Source: Chryseobacterium lathyri (GTDB lineage Bacteria; Bacteroidota; Bacteroidia; Flavobacteriales; Weeksellaceae). From it: DNA of 64,000 bases. The notes beneath the pieces were generated by a model, which saw nothing but the letters and a program-made list of their open reading frames with translations, did no database searches and was not told the DNA's origin. Positions 7,741 to 16,963 of this stretch are shown here, one piece after another (position 1 is the first letter of the stretch; every line of letters starts with the position of its first letter). A program made the translations under genes and the position numbers. The stretch spans positions 620,001 through 684,000 of the forward strand of contig NZ_JAUSSF010000003.1 of assembly GCF_030812195.1 (NCBI RefSeq), written 5' to 3'.

Positions 7741-8901
7741 ATGAAAATACCTGGAAAAATAAGGTTTATCGTACTTATATCAAGTATTATCCTTTTGCAG
7801 AACTGTACCCAAGCAGCAGAAGGTTCCAATGCAGCACCGCCTGCTCCGGAACTTCCGGTTTACACCGTGATCACCTCTCCAGCTACAACATATCAGGAAT
7901 TCCCTACCGCACTGGAAGGTAAAAATAACGTAGAGATCAGATCTCAGGTCGATGGATACCTGGACAGGATCTACGTGGAAGAGGGCTCTTATGTAAGAGC
8001 CGGACAGCCTTTATTTAAAATAGACTCAAGAGCATATGGCGAGCAAATGAATATGGCCCAGGCCAATTTGCAGGTGGCCAATGCCAATATTCAGAAAGCT
8101 AAAGTGGAAGTTGACAGACTTCAGCCACTGGTAGCTGCTAAAGTAGTTTCTGATGTGCAGATGAAAACAGCAAAAGCAAACTACGCCGCCGCAGTGGCCG
8201 CCGCATCACAGGCAAAAGCATCTGTAGGAGGCGCTAAAATCAATGTAGGATTTACCACCATTACAGCGCCTGTAAGCGGATATATCGGAAGAATTCCTTA
8301 CAAAAAAGGAAGTCTGATCTCAAGAACAGATCCCAGCCCATTGACGCTATTATCGGATATCAGCGAAATTTATGCCTACTTCTCTTTAAGTGAATTGGAT
8401 TTCATTGCATTTCAGAATAAATATCCCGGAGCAACTTTAGATGAAAAGCTGAAGAATATGCCAATGGTAGATCTGGTGATCGCAGACAACAGCACTTACC
8501 CTGAAAAAGGTAAAATGAGTATTGTAGACGGACAGTTTGATAAAACTACCGGAGCCATCACCGTTCGTGCAGTTTTCCCTAATGCAAAAGGTGCTTTAAG
8601 AACAGGAAATACAGGAAGAGTGCGCATGCCTCAGATGCTTTCCAATGCTGTTGTCATTCCACAGGAATCCACTTTTGAAATTCAGGACAAAACCTATGTC
8701 TATATTTTAGGTAAAGACAACAAAGTAACCAGCAAACCGGTAAAAATCTCAGGAAAAACCGAAAGCTATTACTTTATTTCTGAAGGACTTTCTCCGGGTG
8801 AGAAAATCGTATACACCGGAATCGGAAACTTAAAGGATGGAGCTTCTATCAAGCCGAAAGCAATTTCATCTGACAGCTTATTGAGAGCTAAACCTTTATA
8901 A
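7741..8901 (+). CDS. RND efflux periplasmic adaptor (membrane fusion protein)
   Basis: A 386-residue adaptor that bridges an inner-membrane RND pump and an outer-membrane channel. It begins with a lipoprotein-type signal (LLQNC, lipidated Cys22). It then shows the lipoyl/barrel-sandwich half-motif VEIRSQVDGYLDRIYVEEGS, an alpha-hairpin rich in Ala/Gln (about residues 95-165), and the second lipoyl half (TITAPVSGYIGRIPYKKGS). It is the first gene of a three-gene operon under the TetR operators. A 40-bp gap separates it from the pump gene. Substrates cannot be read from sequence. Confidence 0.95.
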   Translation: MKIPGKIRFIVLISSIILLQNCTQAAEGSNAAPPAPELPVYTVITSPATTYQEFPTALEGKNNVEIRSQVDGYLDRIYVEEGSYVRAGQPLFKIDSRAYGEQMNMAQANLQVANANIQKAKVEVDRLQPLVAAKVVSDVQMKTAKANYAAAVAAASQAKASVGGAKINVGFTTITAPVSGYIGRIPYKKGSLISRTDPSPLTLLSDISEIYAYFSLSELDFIAFQNKYPGATLDEKLKNMPMVDLVIADNSTYPEKGKMSIVDGQFDKTTGAITVRAVFPNAKGALRTGNTGRVRMPQMLSNAVVIPQESTFEIQDKTYVYILGKDNKVTSKPVKISGKTESYYFISEGLSPGEKIVYTGIGNLKDGASIKPKAISSDSLLRAKPL

Positions 8902-8941
8902 CCTATTCCATATACAGAAGACTTAAAAAAATAAACTTCTT

Positions 8942-11900
8942 ATGTTAAAACAATTTATAGAAAGACCGGTACTATCAACGGTCATCTCCATCATACTGCT
9001 ATTGCTGGGAGCTCTTTCGGTTTTCAACCTGCCGATCACGCTGTTTCCGGATATTGCACCTCCCAGCGTTCAGGTAACCGCATTTTATCCGGGTGCGAAC
9101 GCTGAAGTTGTAGCCCGTTCCGTTGCCGTTCCTATTGAAGAAGCTGTAAACGGGGTTGAGAATATGACCTACATGACTTCCAATTCAAGTAACGACGGTA
9201 CCATGACCCTGAGCGTGTTCTTCAAGCAGGGCTCAGATGCAGATAATGCTGCCGTAAACGTTCAGAACCGTGTATCTAAAGCAATGAGCCAGCTTCCTCA
9301 GGAAGTCGTTCAGGCCGGAATATCCACACAGAAAGTACAGAACAGTATGATCATGTTCATGGGACTGTCAAGTGATGATCCTAAACAATATGACGAACTG
9401 TTTCTTCAAAACTATCTTAAGATCAATGTTATTCCTCAGATACAGCGTATTCCGGGTGTTGCCCAGGCTCAGGTTTTCGGAACGAGGGATTACTCGATGA
9501 GAATCTGGTTAAAACCAGACAGATTAGCCGCTAATAATCTTTCTCCACAGGAAGTAATGGCTGCTATCAAAGACCACAACCTTGAAGCTGCCCCGGGACG
9601 TCTCGGTCAGGGAAGTAAAGAAACTTACGAATATATTCTAAAGTATAAAGGTAAATTAAGCAAAAATGAAGACTACGAAAACATTGCTATTAAAGCCAAT
9701 AATGACGGCTCGTTTTTAAGATTAAAAGACGTAGCAAGAGTAGAATTCGGTTCCTATACTTATACAGCAGCCAACAGAGTGGACGGTAAACCTGTAGCAG
9801 GATTCGCTATTCTTCAGACTGCAGGTTCCAATGCGAATGAAATTTTAACTGAAATTGAAAAACAGGTGGATCAGTTTTCCACTACCCTTCCAAAAGGGGT
9901 GAAACCGATCATTATGTACAATTCCAAAGATTTCCTTGATGCTTCTATTCATCAGGTGGTTGAGACTTTGGTGATTGCATTTATCCTGGTATTTATTGTA
10001 GTATATATTTTCCTTCAGGATTTCAGATCTACATTGATTCCTGCGATTGCAGTTCCTGTTGCGATTATTGGTACCTTTTTCTTCCTGCAATTATTTGGAT
10101 TCAGTATCAATATGTTGACGTTGTTCGCCTTGGTACTCGCCATCGGTATTGTGGTGGATGATGCCATTGTGGTAGTAGAGGCCGTCCATTCCAAAATGGA
10201 ACAGACAGGTATGCCTGTAGAGCAGGCCACTACAAATTCCATGAGTGAAATTTCCGGCGCTATTATTTCCATTACCCTGGTCATGTGTGCTGTATTTATT
10301 CCGGTTGGTTTCATGCAGGGTCCTGCGGGAGTTTTCTACAGACAGTTCGCTTTTACTTTGGTCATTGCAATTATGATTTCAGCAGTAAATGCATTAACGT
10401 TGAGTCCTGCTTTATGTGCCTTATTCCTGAACGATCCTCAGGGGGAACATGGCGAGCACGGTCATAAAAAAGGTTTTGGAGCGAAATTCTTCAATGCATT
10501 CAATGTCGCATTTAATAATATGACCAGAAAATATATCTACAGCCTTAAGTTTTTAATCAAAAACAAATGGGTTGCAGTAGGAGGACTAGCTGTTATCATT
10601 GCTGCCAGTGTTTTCTTAATCAATAAAGCGCCTACAGGATTTATTCCAACAGAAGACCAGGGATTTGTTCTGTATGCCGTGAATACCCCTCCGGGAAGTT
10701 CACTGGACAGAACGAACAGAGCGACTGAGCAGATCGATAAAATTGTAAATGCTGAAAAAGCCATGAATCACCTTTGGGTAGCCGATGGGATGAACTTTAT
10801 CAGTAATGCCAACGCTTCCCCTTATTCTGCCGGTTTTATCAAACTGAAAGATTATAAAGACCGCGGTGAAATGAAAGATCCTGACCAGATTGCAGCAGCA
10901 TTGACAGGGAAAGTTGCGCAGGTGAAAGATGCCAATGCATTCTTCTTCAATTTCCCAACAGTACAGGGATTTGGTAACGTTTCCGGATTTGAATTCATGC
11001 TTCAGGATAAAACAAACGGCTCTTTTGAACAGTTGGGAACAACAACCCAAGCCTTCATCGGCGAACTGATGAAACGTCCTGAAATTGCATTTGCTTTTAC
11101 CACTTATGCTGCCGGAAATCCACAGTACACAATTGATGTAGATTCGGATAAAGCCAATCAGCTGGGTGTTTCCATAACAGAATTGATGCAGACCATGCAG
11201 ATCTATTACGGAAGTAGCTTTGTTTCGGATTTCAACAGGTTCGGGAAATATTACAGGGTAATGGCCCAGGCAGATATTCCTTACCGTACAGACGCGAATT
11301 CCCTGGAAGGAATTTACGTTAAAAATAATTTAGGTGAAATGGTTCCTGTAAAAACCTTGGTCACTTTAAAAAGAACTTTCGGCCCTGAAACCGTAACAAG
11401 AAACAACCTGTTCAATGCAGTAACCATTAACGGAACTCCAAAACCTGGTTACAGTACCGGAGACGCCATTAAAGCTGTAGAAGAAGTGGCTCAGAAATCA
11501 CTTCCGAGAGGTTTCGGGTATGAATGGACGGGAATTACCCGTGAGGAGATCAAAACAGGTGGCCAGACTGCATTTGTATTCATGTTAAGTATACTATTTG
11601 TGTATTTCTTATTGGCTGCCCAGTATGAAAGTTATATCCTTCCGTTCGCTGTTATTTTGACAGTTCCTACAGGGATTTTCGGAGTATTTGCTTTCACTGG
11701 TTTAGCGGGAATTGACAATAATATTTACGTTCAGGTAGGTTTGATCATGCTGGTCGGGCTGTTAGCGAAAAACGCAATTCTGATTGTAGAGTTTGCCGTT
11801 CAGAGAAGAAAAGCAGGAAAAACACTGATTGAATCAGCACTTCAGGCTTCAAGATTACGTTTGAGACCTATTCTGATGACCTCATTTGCTTTTATCATCG

Positions 11901-12124
11901 GTATGCTTCCACTGGTTTGGACACAGGGAGCTGCAGCAAAAGGTAACCACTCTATCGGTATCAGTACCGTAGGAGGAATGTTTACAGGTGTAGTATTCGG
12001 GATCTTCATTATTCCGGTAATGTATGTGATCTTCCAGTATCTGCATGAAAAAATGCCTAGCAGGAAAAAGAGAAGACTTCAAAAACAGAAATTGGAGGAA
12101 GAACTTTTAGCCCCTGCACATTAA
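8942..12124 (+). CDS. RND multidrug efflux pump, HAE1/AcrB type
   Basis: A 1060-residue inner-membrane proton-driven pump, the usual length for the HAE1 family. The N-terminus MLKQFIERPVLSTVISIILL is typical. Helix 4 carries the proton-relay pair Asp406-Asp407 in IGIVVDDAIVVVEAV. The C-terminal half repeats the architecture, with helix 10 motif GLLAKNAILIVEFA. Large periplasmic loops follow helices 1 and 7. It forms the tripartite pump with the adaptor upstream and the channel downstream and should expel amphiphilic drugs or similar compounds to the exterior. Control is by the TetR protein next door. Confidence 0.97.
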   Translation: MLKQFIERPVLSTVISIILLLLGALSVFNLPITLFPDIAPPSVQVTAFYPGANAEVVARSVAVPIEEAVNGVENMTYMTSNSSNDGTMTLSVFFKQGSDADNAAVNVQNRVSKAMSQLPQEVVQAGISTQKVQNSMIMFMGLSSDDPKQYDELFLQNYLKINVIPQIQRIPGVAQAQVFGTRDYSMRIWLKPDRLAANNLSPQEVMAAIKDHNLEAAPGRLGQGSKETYEYILKYKGKLSKNEDYENIAIKANNDGSFLRLKDVARVEFGSYTYTAANRVDGKPVAGFAILQTAGSNANEILTEIEKQVDQFSTTLPKGVKPIIMYNSKDFLDASIHQVVETLVIAFILVFIVVYIFLQDFRSTLIPAIAVPVAIIGTFFFLQLFGFSINMLTLFALVLAIGIVVDDAIVVVEAVHSKMEQTGMPVEQATTNSMSEISGAIISITLVMCAVFIPVGFMQGPAGVFYRQFAFTLVIAIMISAVNALTLSPALCALFLNDPQGEHGEHGHKKGFGAKFFNAFNVAFNNMTRKYIYSLKFLIKNKWVAVGGLAVIIAASVFLINKAPTGFIPTEDQGFVLYAVNTPPGSSLDRTNRATEQIDKIVNAEKAMNHLWVADGMNFISNANASPYSAGFIKLKDYKDRGEMKDPDQIAAALTGKVAQVKDANAFFFNFPTVQGFGNVSGFEFMLQDKTNGSFEQLGTTTQAFIGELMKRPEIAFAFTTYAAGNPQYTIDVDSDKANQLGVSITELMQTMQIYYGSSFVSDFNRFGKYYRVMAQADIPYRTDANSLEGIYVKNNLGEMVPVKTLVTLKRTFGPETVTRNNLFNAVTINGTPKPGYSTGDAIKAVEEVAQKSLPRGFGYEWTGITREEIKTGGQTAFVFMLSILFVYFLLAAQYESYILPFAVILTVPTGIFGVFAFTGLAGIDNNIYVQVGLIMLVGLLAKNAILIVEFAVQRRKAGKTLIESALQASRLRLRPILMTSFAFIIGMLPLVWTQGAAAKGNHSIGISTVGGMFTGVVFGIFIIPVMYVIFQYLHEKMPSRKKRRLQKQKLEEELLAPAH

Positions 12125-12137
12125 TACATATGATATA

Positions 12138-12240
12138 CAAAACTTTGGGATCAATAGAGAAGCAACTATTCAAACTGACATCATTGATGCAAATTTCTCC
12201 TACTAAAGACTCTTTGCAATAAAAGCATCTCAAAGTTTTG
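12138..12240. repeat. 103-bp element bounded by 13-bp inverted repeats
   Basis: CAAAACTTTGGGA (12138-12150) and TCTCAAAGTTTTG (12228-12240) are inverted copies with one difference, which still pairs as G-U in RNA. They bound a 77-bp unique core in the 143-bp gap between the pump and channel genes. It has no coding capacity worth calling. It could be a miniature inverted-repeat element or a long-range mRNA hairpin that tunes channel expression. Confidence 0.6.
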
Positions 12241-12267
12241 TTTTCAATTAAAATTCTATTTAAAACT

Positions 12268-13680
12268 ATGAAAAGAATTAAGAATTTTCTTCTAACACTT
12301 ATATTGGCTTTAGGCGCGGTTTCGTGTGTGTCAAAACTGGCATACACGGAGCCGGACCTTCAGCTCCCGGAAAAATTCCAATACACAGCAACTGCTGATA
12401 CAGCAAGTGTTGCCAACCTGGAATGGAAACAGTTTTTCAGCGACCCCATTTTACAGGGACTGATTGAAAAAGGAATAAAAAATAACTATGATCTGCAGAT
12501 CGCTCTGAAACAGGTAGCTTCTTCACAGGAAAAACTGAAACAGGCAAAATATCTTCAATATCCTGATGTAGGCTTTGCAGTTTCCGCGCAAATTTCAAAA
12601 CCTTCGGAAAACAGCATGAACGGGAAAAGCTTAAATTCATTTTTAGGCCAGAACCACGTTGAAGATTACAATGCTGCATTCAACCTTTCATGGGAAGCTG
12701 ACATCTGGGGTAAGATCAAAAATCAGCAGGAAGTTTCAAGAATGCAGTACCTGCAAACTTATGAAGCTACAAAAGCAATTCAGACACAGGTTGTAGCAGC
12801 GATTGCCCAGGGATATTATAACCTGTTGATGCTTGACAAGCAATTAAATATTGCAAAATCAAATCTGGAATTAAGCACCAATACCCTTTCGATTACTGAA
12901 AAAATGTGGCAAAGCGGTGATACAACTTCTTTAGGTGTTCAGCAGGCTACGGCACAGAAACAGTCTACGGAGCTCTTGATTACTCAATTGGAACAAAATA
13001 TTGCAATCCAGGAAAATGCTTTGAGTATTCTTGTAGGTGAAAACCCGACTAAAATCAGCAGAACAATCGAAATGTCTGACACTTCTCTTCCACAGGGTAT
13101 TTCAGCAGGACTTCCGGCAGCAATGGTGAGCCGTCGTCCGGATGTCCGTCAGCAGGAACTGGTTCTGTTGGAATCCAATTCAATGGTGGGAATTGCTCAG
13201 GCAAATATGTACCCGGCTTTGAAGATTACAGCAAGCGGAGGCGTAAATTCATTTAAAATTGATAATTGGTTCCAGATTCCGGCCTCTCTGTTCGGATCTG
13301 TATTGGGAGGAATTACCCAGCCAATTTTTCAGAAAAGACAGTTAAAAACCGACCTGAATGTAGCTAAAATCCAGAGAGAGAAAAACGTTTTGGCCTTCCG
13401 TCAATCTGTTTTAAATGCTGTGGGTGAAGTTTCCGATGCTTTGGTTTCCAATGAAAGCTTAAAAGTTCAGGAACAGAAAGCAACAGAACAGGTGTCAACG
13501 TTGAAAAACGGAATAAAAAGTGCCGAGATGCTTTACAAAGGCGGTATGGCCAATTACTTAGAAGTGATCACAGCTCAGGGAAATTCTCTGCAGGCTGAAC
13601 TGAATCTTGCGTCTGTAAAAAGACAGAGGCTGAGCAGCATTGTAGATCTTTACAGAGCTCTTGGCGGCGGTTGGAAGTAG
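12268..13680 (+). CDS. Outer-membrane efflux channel (TolC/OprM family, NodT type)
   Basis: A 470-residue lipoprotein channel with lipobox LGAVSC near residue 19 and two repeats of the outer-membrane efflux domain. These are recognisable by KGIKNNYDLQIALKQVASSQ, SWEADIWGKIKNQQE, the central SRRPDVRQQELVLLESNSMV and the C-terminal GGMANYLEVITAQ. The ATG at 12268 is chosen because it opens the signal peptide. A longer frame from a TTG at 12238 starts inside the inverted-repeat element and has no support. It completes the tripartite pump. A strong terminator follows at 13705. Confidence 0.95.
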   Translation: MKRIKNFLLTLILALGAVSCVSKLAYTEPDLQLPEKFQYTATADTASVANLEWKQFFSDPILQGLIEKGIKNNYDLQIALKQVASSQEKLKQAKYLQYPDVGFAVSAQISKPSENSMNGKSLNSFLGQNHVEDYNAAFNLSWEADIWGKIKNQQEVSRMQYLQTYEATKAIQTQVVAAIAQGYYNLLMLDKQLNIAKSNLELSTNTLSITEKMWQSGDTTSLGVQQATAQKQSTELLITQLEQNIAIQENALSILVGENPTKISRTIEMSDTSLPQGISAGLPAAMVSRRPDVRQQELVLLESNSMVGIAQANMYPALKITASGGVNSFKIDNWFQIPASLFGSVLGGITQPIFQKRQLKTDLNVAKIQREKNVLAFRQSVLNAVGEVSDALVSNESLKVQEQKATEQVSTLKNGIKSAEMLYKGGMANYLEVITAQGNSLQAELNLASVKRQRLSSIVDLYRALGGGWK

Positions 13681-13704
13681 TAAATTTAATTATATTGTTT
13701 GGAG

Positions 13705-13735
13705 TGCGGTCTTTCGGGATCGCATTTTTATTTTT
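13705..13735 (+). terminator. Intrinsic terminator of the efflux operon
   Basis: An eight-pair stem at 13705-13724, including G-U pairs and closing on a TTCG loop, is followed by a T-rich tract. It lies 24 bp after the channel stop codon. Confidence 0.8.
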
Positions 13736-13996
13736 CTCAAATAATTTCCTTAACAAATGTATGACAATTTGTCACAAAAGCAACAATGTCACATTTTTTA
13801 ACACATTGTCATTAAAAATTAAAATGGAATATTTTTTGTGCGAAAAAACTTTAGTGCTAGTTTGCACCAAAGTTGGTTTCAGCCTTTTAGAAACACTGAA
13901 TTTGATCGTTTAAGTGTGCAAAGGTATAAATAATTATATTTGAAACAAATTTTGGTGCGTTTTTAACATATTTTTAACATATTAAATTTTGTACCA
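13736..13996. promoter_or_regulatory. Region upstream of the DUF2188 gene
   Basis: About 260 bp with no gene. A perfect -7 element TATATTTG lies at 13935-13942, but no clear -33 is found at the right spacing. The base composition is more AT-rich than around the efflux operon. Confidence 0.4.
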
Positions 13997-14218
13997 ATGA
14001 AAAAAAATGTACATGTCACTCCAAAAGGAGAAAATTGGCAAGTTAAAACTGCCAATAGTAGTAAAGCGTATAGAATTGTAGATACGCAGAAGAAAGCTAT
14101 CCAAATAGCTAAAAATGTCGCCACAAACAATCAGTCCGAACTATTAATACATAGACAAAATGGACAAATAAGAGCAAAAGATTCTTATGGAAATGATACA
14201 TTCCCACCTAAAGGTTAA
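13997..14218 (+). CDS. DUF2188 domain protein
   Basis: A 73-residue protein matching DUF2188 along its whole length: NVHVTPKGENWQVKTANSSK at the start, the middle KKAIQIAKNVATNNQSELLI and the hallmark C-terminus KDSYGNDTFPPKG. The family is small, cytoplasmic and of unknown biochemical role, and is often found among accessory genes. It is followed four bases later by a second accessory gene, so the two are probably co-transcribed. Confidence 0.9.
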   Translation: MKKNVHVTPKGENWQVKTANSSKAYRIVDTQKKAIQIAKNVATNNQSELLIHRQNGQIRAKDSYGNDTFPPKG

Positions 14219-14222
14219 ATTT

Positions 14223-14900
14223 ATGAAGAAGTGTATCATATCCATAAATCAGTATGCAGATTTTGTAAAAGCTACTGATTCAAAAAAGCAAAGAATTATT
14301 AGGCAACAAAAAAAGCCTAATCTATTTAGAATTGCTTATTATCAGCTTGCAAAAGCGAGAATTAGAAAAACATTAAAGAATAATGGCTCTCTGAAACATA
14401 TAGATGATGCTTTGGCAAACTTATCAGCAAGAGTCCCACAATCAAAAAGGCAATCAAGTGACAAAACTGTTTCAATCGAAGCATTAGAAAAATTTTTAAT
14501 GCTGAAAATCCCTAAGGTTTTTAAAGATGAAAATTTAGAATTTTTGAATCCAAAACAGTTTAAAAATGATATAGAGGTTAATGGAATTTCAATAATTATA
14601 GCACCTGAAATTATCTTCAAAACGATAATTAACGGAAATGAAGTATTTGGAGGGATTAAGCTTCATATCTCAAAATCAAACTACTTTGATACAGAACAAC
14701 AACAAATTATTGCTTCTGGAATTTGTACTTTTCTAGAGAAAAATGTAACAGAGGGAAAGCAGATTGTTTTGCCTGAATTCTGTATTTCTTTGGATATTTT
14801 TGGTAGTGGATTTATATCAAATTCAACTGCAAAAAAAAATATTATTAGTTCCTATAAAAAGGAATGTCTAGAAATTATTAAAATCTGGGACGCTGCCTAA
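14223..14900 (+). CDS. Hypothetical accessory protein paired with DUF2188
   Basis: A 225-residue protein that I cannot assign to a named family with confidence. The ATG at 14223 (MKKCIISINQYADFV) is preferred because it begins 4 bp after the DUF2188 stop, whereas the longer frame from 14187 overlaps it. The N-terminus ISINQYADFVKATDSKKQRI and the basic stretch RQQKKPNLFRIAYYQLAKAR resemble uncharacterised proteins on variable islands. The C-terminal half is a mixed alpha/beta domain with no motif I can name. Codon use is AT-rich and Lys/Ile/Asn-heavy compared with its neighbours, which is compatible with horizontal acquisition. It has no signal peptide or membrane segment. Confidence 0.75.
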   Translation: MKKCIISINQYADFVKATDSKKQRIIRQQKKPNLFRIAYYQLAKARIRKTLKNNGSLKHIDDALANLSARVPQSKRQSSDKTVSIEALEKFLMLKIPKVFKDENLEFLNPKQFKNDIEVNGISIIIAPEIIFKTIINGNEVFGGIKLHISKSNYFDTEQQQIIASGICTFLEKNVTEGKQIVLPEFCISLDIFGSGFISNSTAKKNIISSYKKECLEIIKIWDAA

Positions 14901-14923
14901 ATTAATTTACAGCTAGCACTATT

Positions 14924-14958
14924 AACTGAATTTCATTTTTATGAGGTTCAGTTTTTTT
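14924..14958. terminator. Bidirectional terminator between accessory gene and miaA
   Basis: A continuous 13-pair stem (AACTGAA outer arm, TTTCAT inner arm, with two G-U pairs) encloses a TTTT loop and ends in TTTTTTT. It serves the plus-strand accessory pair and may also help end miaA. Confidence 0.75.
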
Positions 14959-14999
14959 ATAAGTATACAAAGCTTTATTAAAATTTTCATTAATTTATT

Positions 15000-15908
15000 T
15001 CAAATTTTCTCACTTACATACTTAATCAACCCATCAAAATCCTCTTTTGAATATCCCAATGGCAAATAGTGAATATCATCCGCTTTTCTGTACCACGTCA
15101 ACTGACGCTTGGCATATCTGCGGCTGTTCTTTTTAATTTCGGAAACGGCAAATTCCAGATCCCATTCTCCGTCGAAATATTTGAATAATTCTGCATATCC
15201 AACAGTTTTTAACGCTGTAAGATCTTTAAATTTCTCTAAACTTTCCACTTCCGCCAAAAGCCCTTTCTCCATCATGATATCTACCCTGCTATTGATTCTG
15301 TCATACAAATCTTCCCTTGGAGCTTCAATTCCGATACGGATCACATTAAAGTCTCTGGAATCCTGGGAAACAGCAATCTGCTCAGAGTATTTTTTATTCG
15401 TCTGCCAGATCACGTCAATAGCCCGTAAAAGTCTTCTGTGATTGTGAAAATCCACCACTTCGAAATATTCAGGATCAAGTTCTTTCAGGATTTGCTGAAG
15501 TTTTTCGATTCCCTCCGTATCAAGGATTTCCTGTAATTTCTTCTGATTGTTTTCATCAGCTTCAGGCAGATCATTCAATCCTTCAATAACTGCTTTTTCA
15601 TACATCATACTTCCACCGACCAAAATAACAGTGTCATGATTGACAAAAAGTTCATTAAGTTTTTTTAACGCATCTTCCTCGTATTGTCCGATAGAATAGT
15701 ATTCCTGAACAGAAAGATTTCCGATAAAATGATGAGGGGCTTCCGCCAGTTCTTCTTCCGACGGCGATGCTGTCCCTATTTTCATTTCTTTAAAAAACTG
15801 GCGGGAATCACAAGAAACAATTTCCGTATTGAAATGCTTTGCCAGATCAATTGCAAGTCTCGTTTTGCCTATTCCGGTGGGCCCTACAACAGAAATCAAA
15901 TTTTTCAT
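15000..15908 (-). CDS. miaA: tRNA dimethylallyltransferase
   Basis: A 302-residue enzyme that transfers a dimethylallyl group to the N6 of A37 in tRNAs reading codons that begin with U. The P-loop GPTGIGKTRLAIDLA is at the N-terminus, followed by SCDSRQFFKEMKIGTA and PHHFIGNLSVQEYYS. Further conserved blocks are VGGSMMYEKAVIEGLNDLP, DFHNHRRLLRAIDV and KKNSRRYAKRQLTWYR. The ATG at 15908 (MKNLISVVGPTG) is chosen over an upstream frame to 15980, because the extra 24 residues are not part of the family. It is divergent from yicC. Confidence 0.96.
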   Translation of the reverse strand: MKNLISVVGPTGIGKTRLAIDLAKHFNTEIVSCDSRQFFKEMKIGTASPSEEELAEAPHHFIGNLSVQEYYSIGQYEEDALKKLNELFVNHDTVILVGGSMMYEKAVIEGLNDLPEADENNQKKLQEILDTEGIEKLQQILKELDPEYFEVVDFHNHRRLLRAIDVIWQTNKKYSEQIAVSQDSRDFNVIRIGIEAPREDLYDRINSRVDIMMEKGLLAEVESLEKFKDLTALKTVGYAELFKYFDGEWDLEFAVSEIKKNSRRYAKRQLTWYRKADDIHYLPLGYSKEDFDGLIKYVSEKI

Positions 15909-16014
15909 ATGTAGTTTATCTGTTTGTTTTTTAAAGGTCATATGGAATCTAAAATCTTCATCATTAATTGTGATTTCCAAATCACTGCGATTTCACAGTG
16001 CTAATTTAAATGTT

Positions 16015-16022
16015 TATCTTTG
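16015..16022 (+). promoter_or_regulatory. -7 promoter element of yicC
   Basis: TATCTTTG matches TAnnTTTG perfectly, 17 bp before the yicC ATG. The expected -33 position lacks a clear TTG. Confidence 0.5.
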
Positions 16023-16039
16023 TACAACAATAAAAAACT

Positions 16040-16897
16040 ATGATTTTATCAATGACGGGATTCGGCAGAGCCGAAGGTGTTTTTGAAGGAAAAAAGATTT
16101 CAATAGATATTAAATCTCTGAACAGCAAAAGCTTCGATTTGAATATCAAAGTACCTTTACGTTATAAAGAGAAAGAATTTGAGATCAGAAAAATCCTTAA
16201 CGACAGAATTATCCGTGGAAAGGTAGATTGCTACATTAATTTGGAGAACCTTGAAGAGACAAATGACGTGAAGATCAACAGGAGCCTAATTGACTCCTAT
16301 ATGAATGAACTTCGAAACATCGCTTCGGACGGCCCAGACTTTGAATACCTGAAAATGGCAGTAAGGCTTCCTGATGCCATTACTTCAAGACCTGACGAAC
16401 TTACGGAAGGAGAATGGGAAGCTTTGGCAAAGATCGTTCATGCAGCTGTAGATCGTTTCATGGAATTCAGAAAGACAGAAGGAACTATTTTACATGAAGA
16501 ACTCGAAAGAAATATCCAGAATATTGATAGATATCTTTCTGAAGTGGTTCCTTTTGAAGAAGAAAGAATCATTTCTGTAAAAGAACGTTATCAGAAATCT
16601 TTAAAAGAATTCGAGAATGTGGATGAAACGCGTTTCTATCAGGAAATGGCTTATTTCACGGAGAAACTTGATATTGCAGAGGAAAAAGTAAGGCTGACCC
16701 AGCATTTGAAATACTACAAAGAAGTAATGGATACTGAAGATTTCAACGGAAAAAAACTTGGTTTTATCTCTCAAGAGATCGGAAGGGAGATCAATACTTT
16801 AGGTTCAAAGGCCAATCATGCAGAAATCCAGAAGCTGGTGGTCATGATGAAGGATGATTTGGAAAAAATTAAAGAACAGACATTAAACGTATTATAA
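16040..16897 (+). CDS. YicC family endoribonuclease
   Basis: A 285-residue YicC/YloC-type protein, recognised by the N-terminus MILSMTGFGRAEG, by SLNSKSFDLNIKVP, and by the C-terminal block GKKLGFISQEIGREINTLGS followed by KANHAEIQKLVVMMKDDLEK. Members of the family act as endoribonucleases in mRNA and small-RNA turnover. It is followed by gmk 66 bp later, and the yicC-gmk pairing is common in bacteria. The start is the family-typical Met. Confidence 0.94.
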   Translation: MILSMTGFGRAEGVFEGKKISIDIKSLNSKSFDLNIKVPLRYKEKEFEIRKILNDRIIRGKVDCYINLENLEETNDVKINRSLIDSYMNELRNIASDGPDFEYLKMAVRLPDAITSRPDELTEGEWEALAKIVHAAVDRFMEFRKTEGTILHEELERNIQNIDRYLSEVVPFEEERIISVKERYQKSLKEFENVDETRFYQEMAYFTEKLDIAEEKVRLTQHLKYYKEVMDTEDFNGKKLGFISQEIGREINTLGSKANHAEIQKLVVMMKDDLEKIKEQTLNVL

Positions 16898-16963
16898 GTT
16901 ACGGGGTCCGGATACGTAGCTTGGAATAAAACCTGGAATCCGAGACTCGAAACCCGAAATAAA

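Noticed and set aside
12057..12347. 96-codon minus-strand frame across the inverted-repeat element
   Set aside because: It is antisense to the end of the pump gene and the start of the channel gene; the open frame follows from the neighbours.
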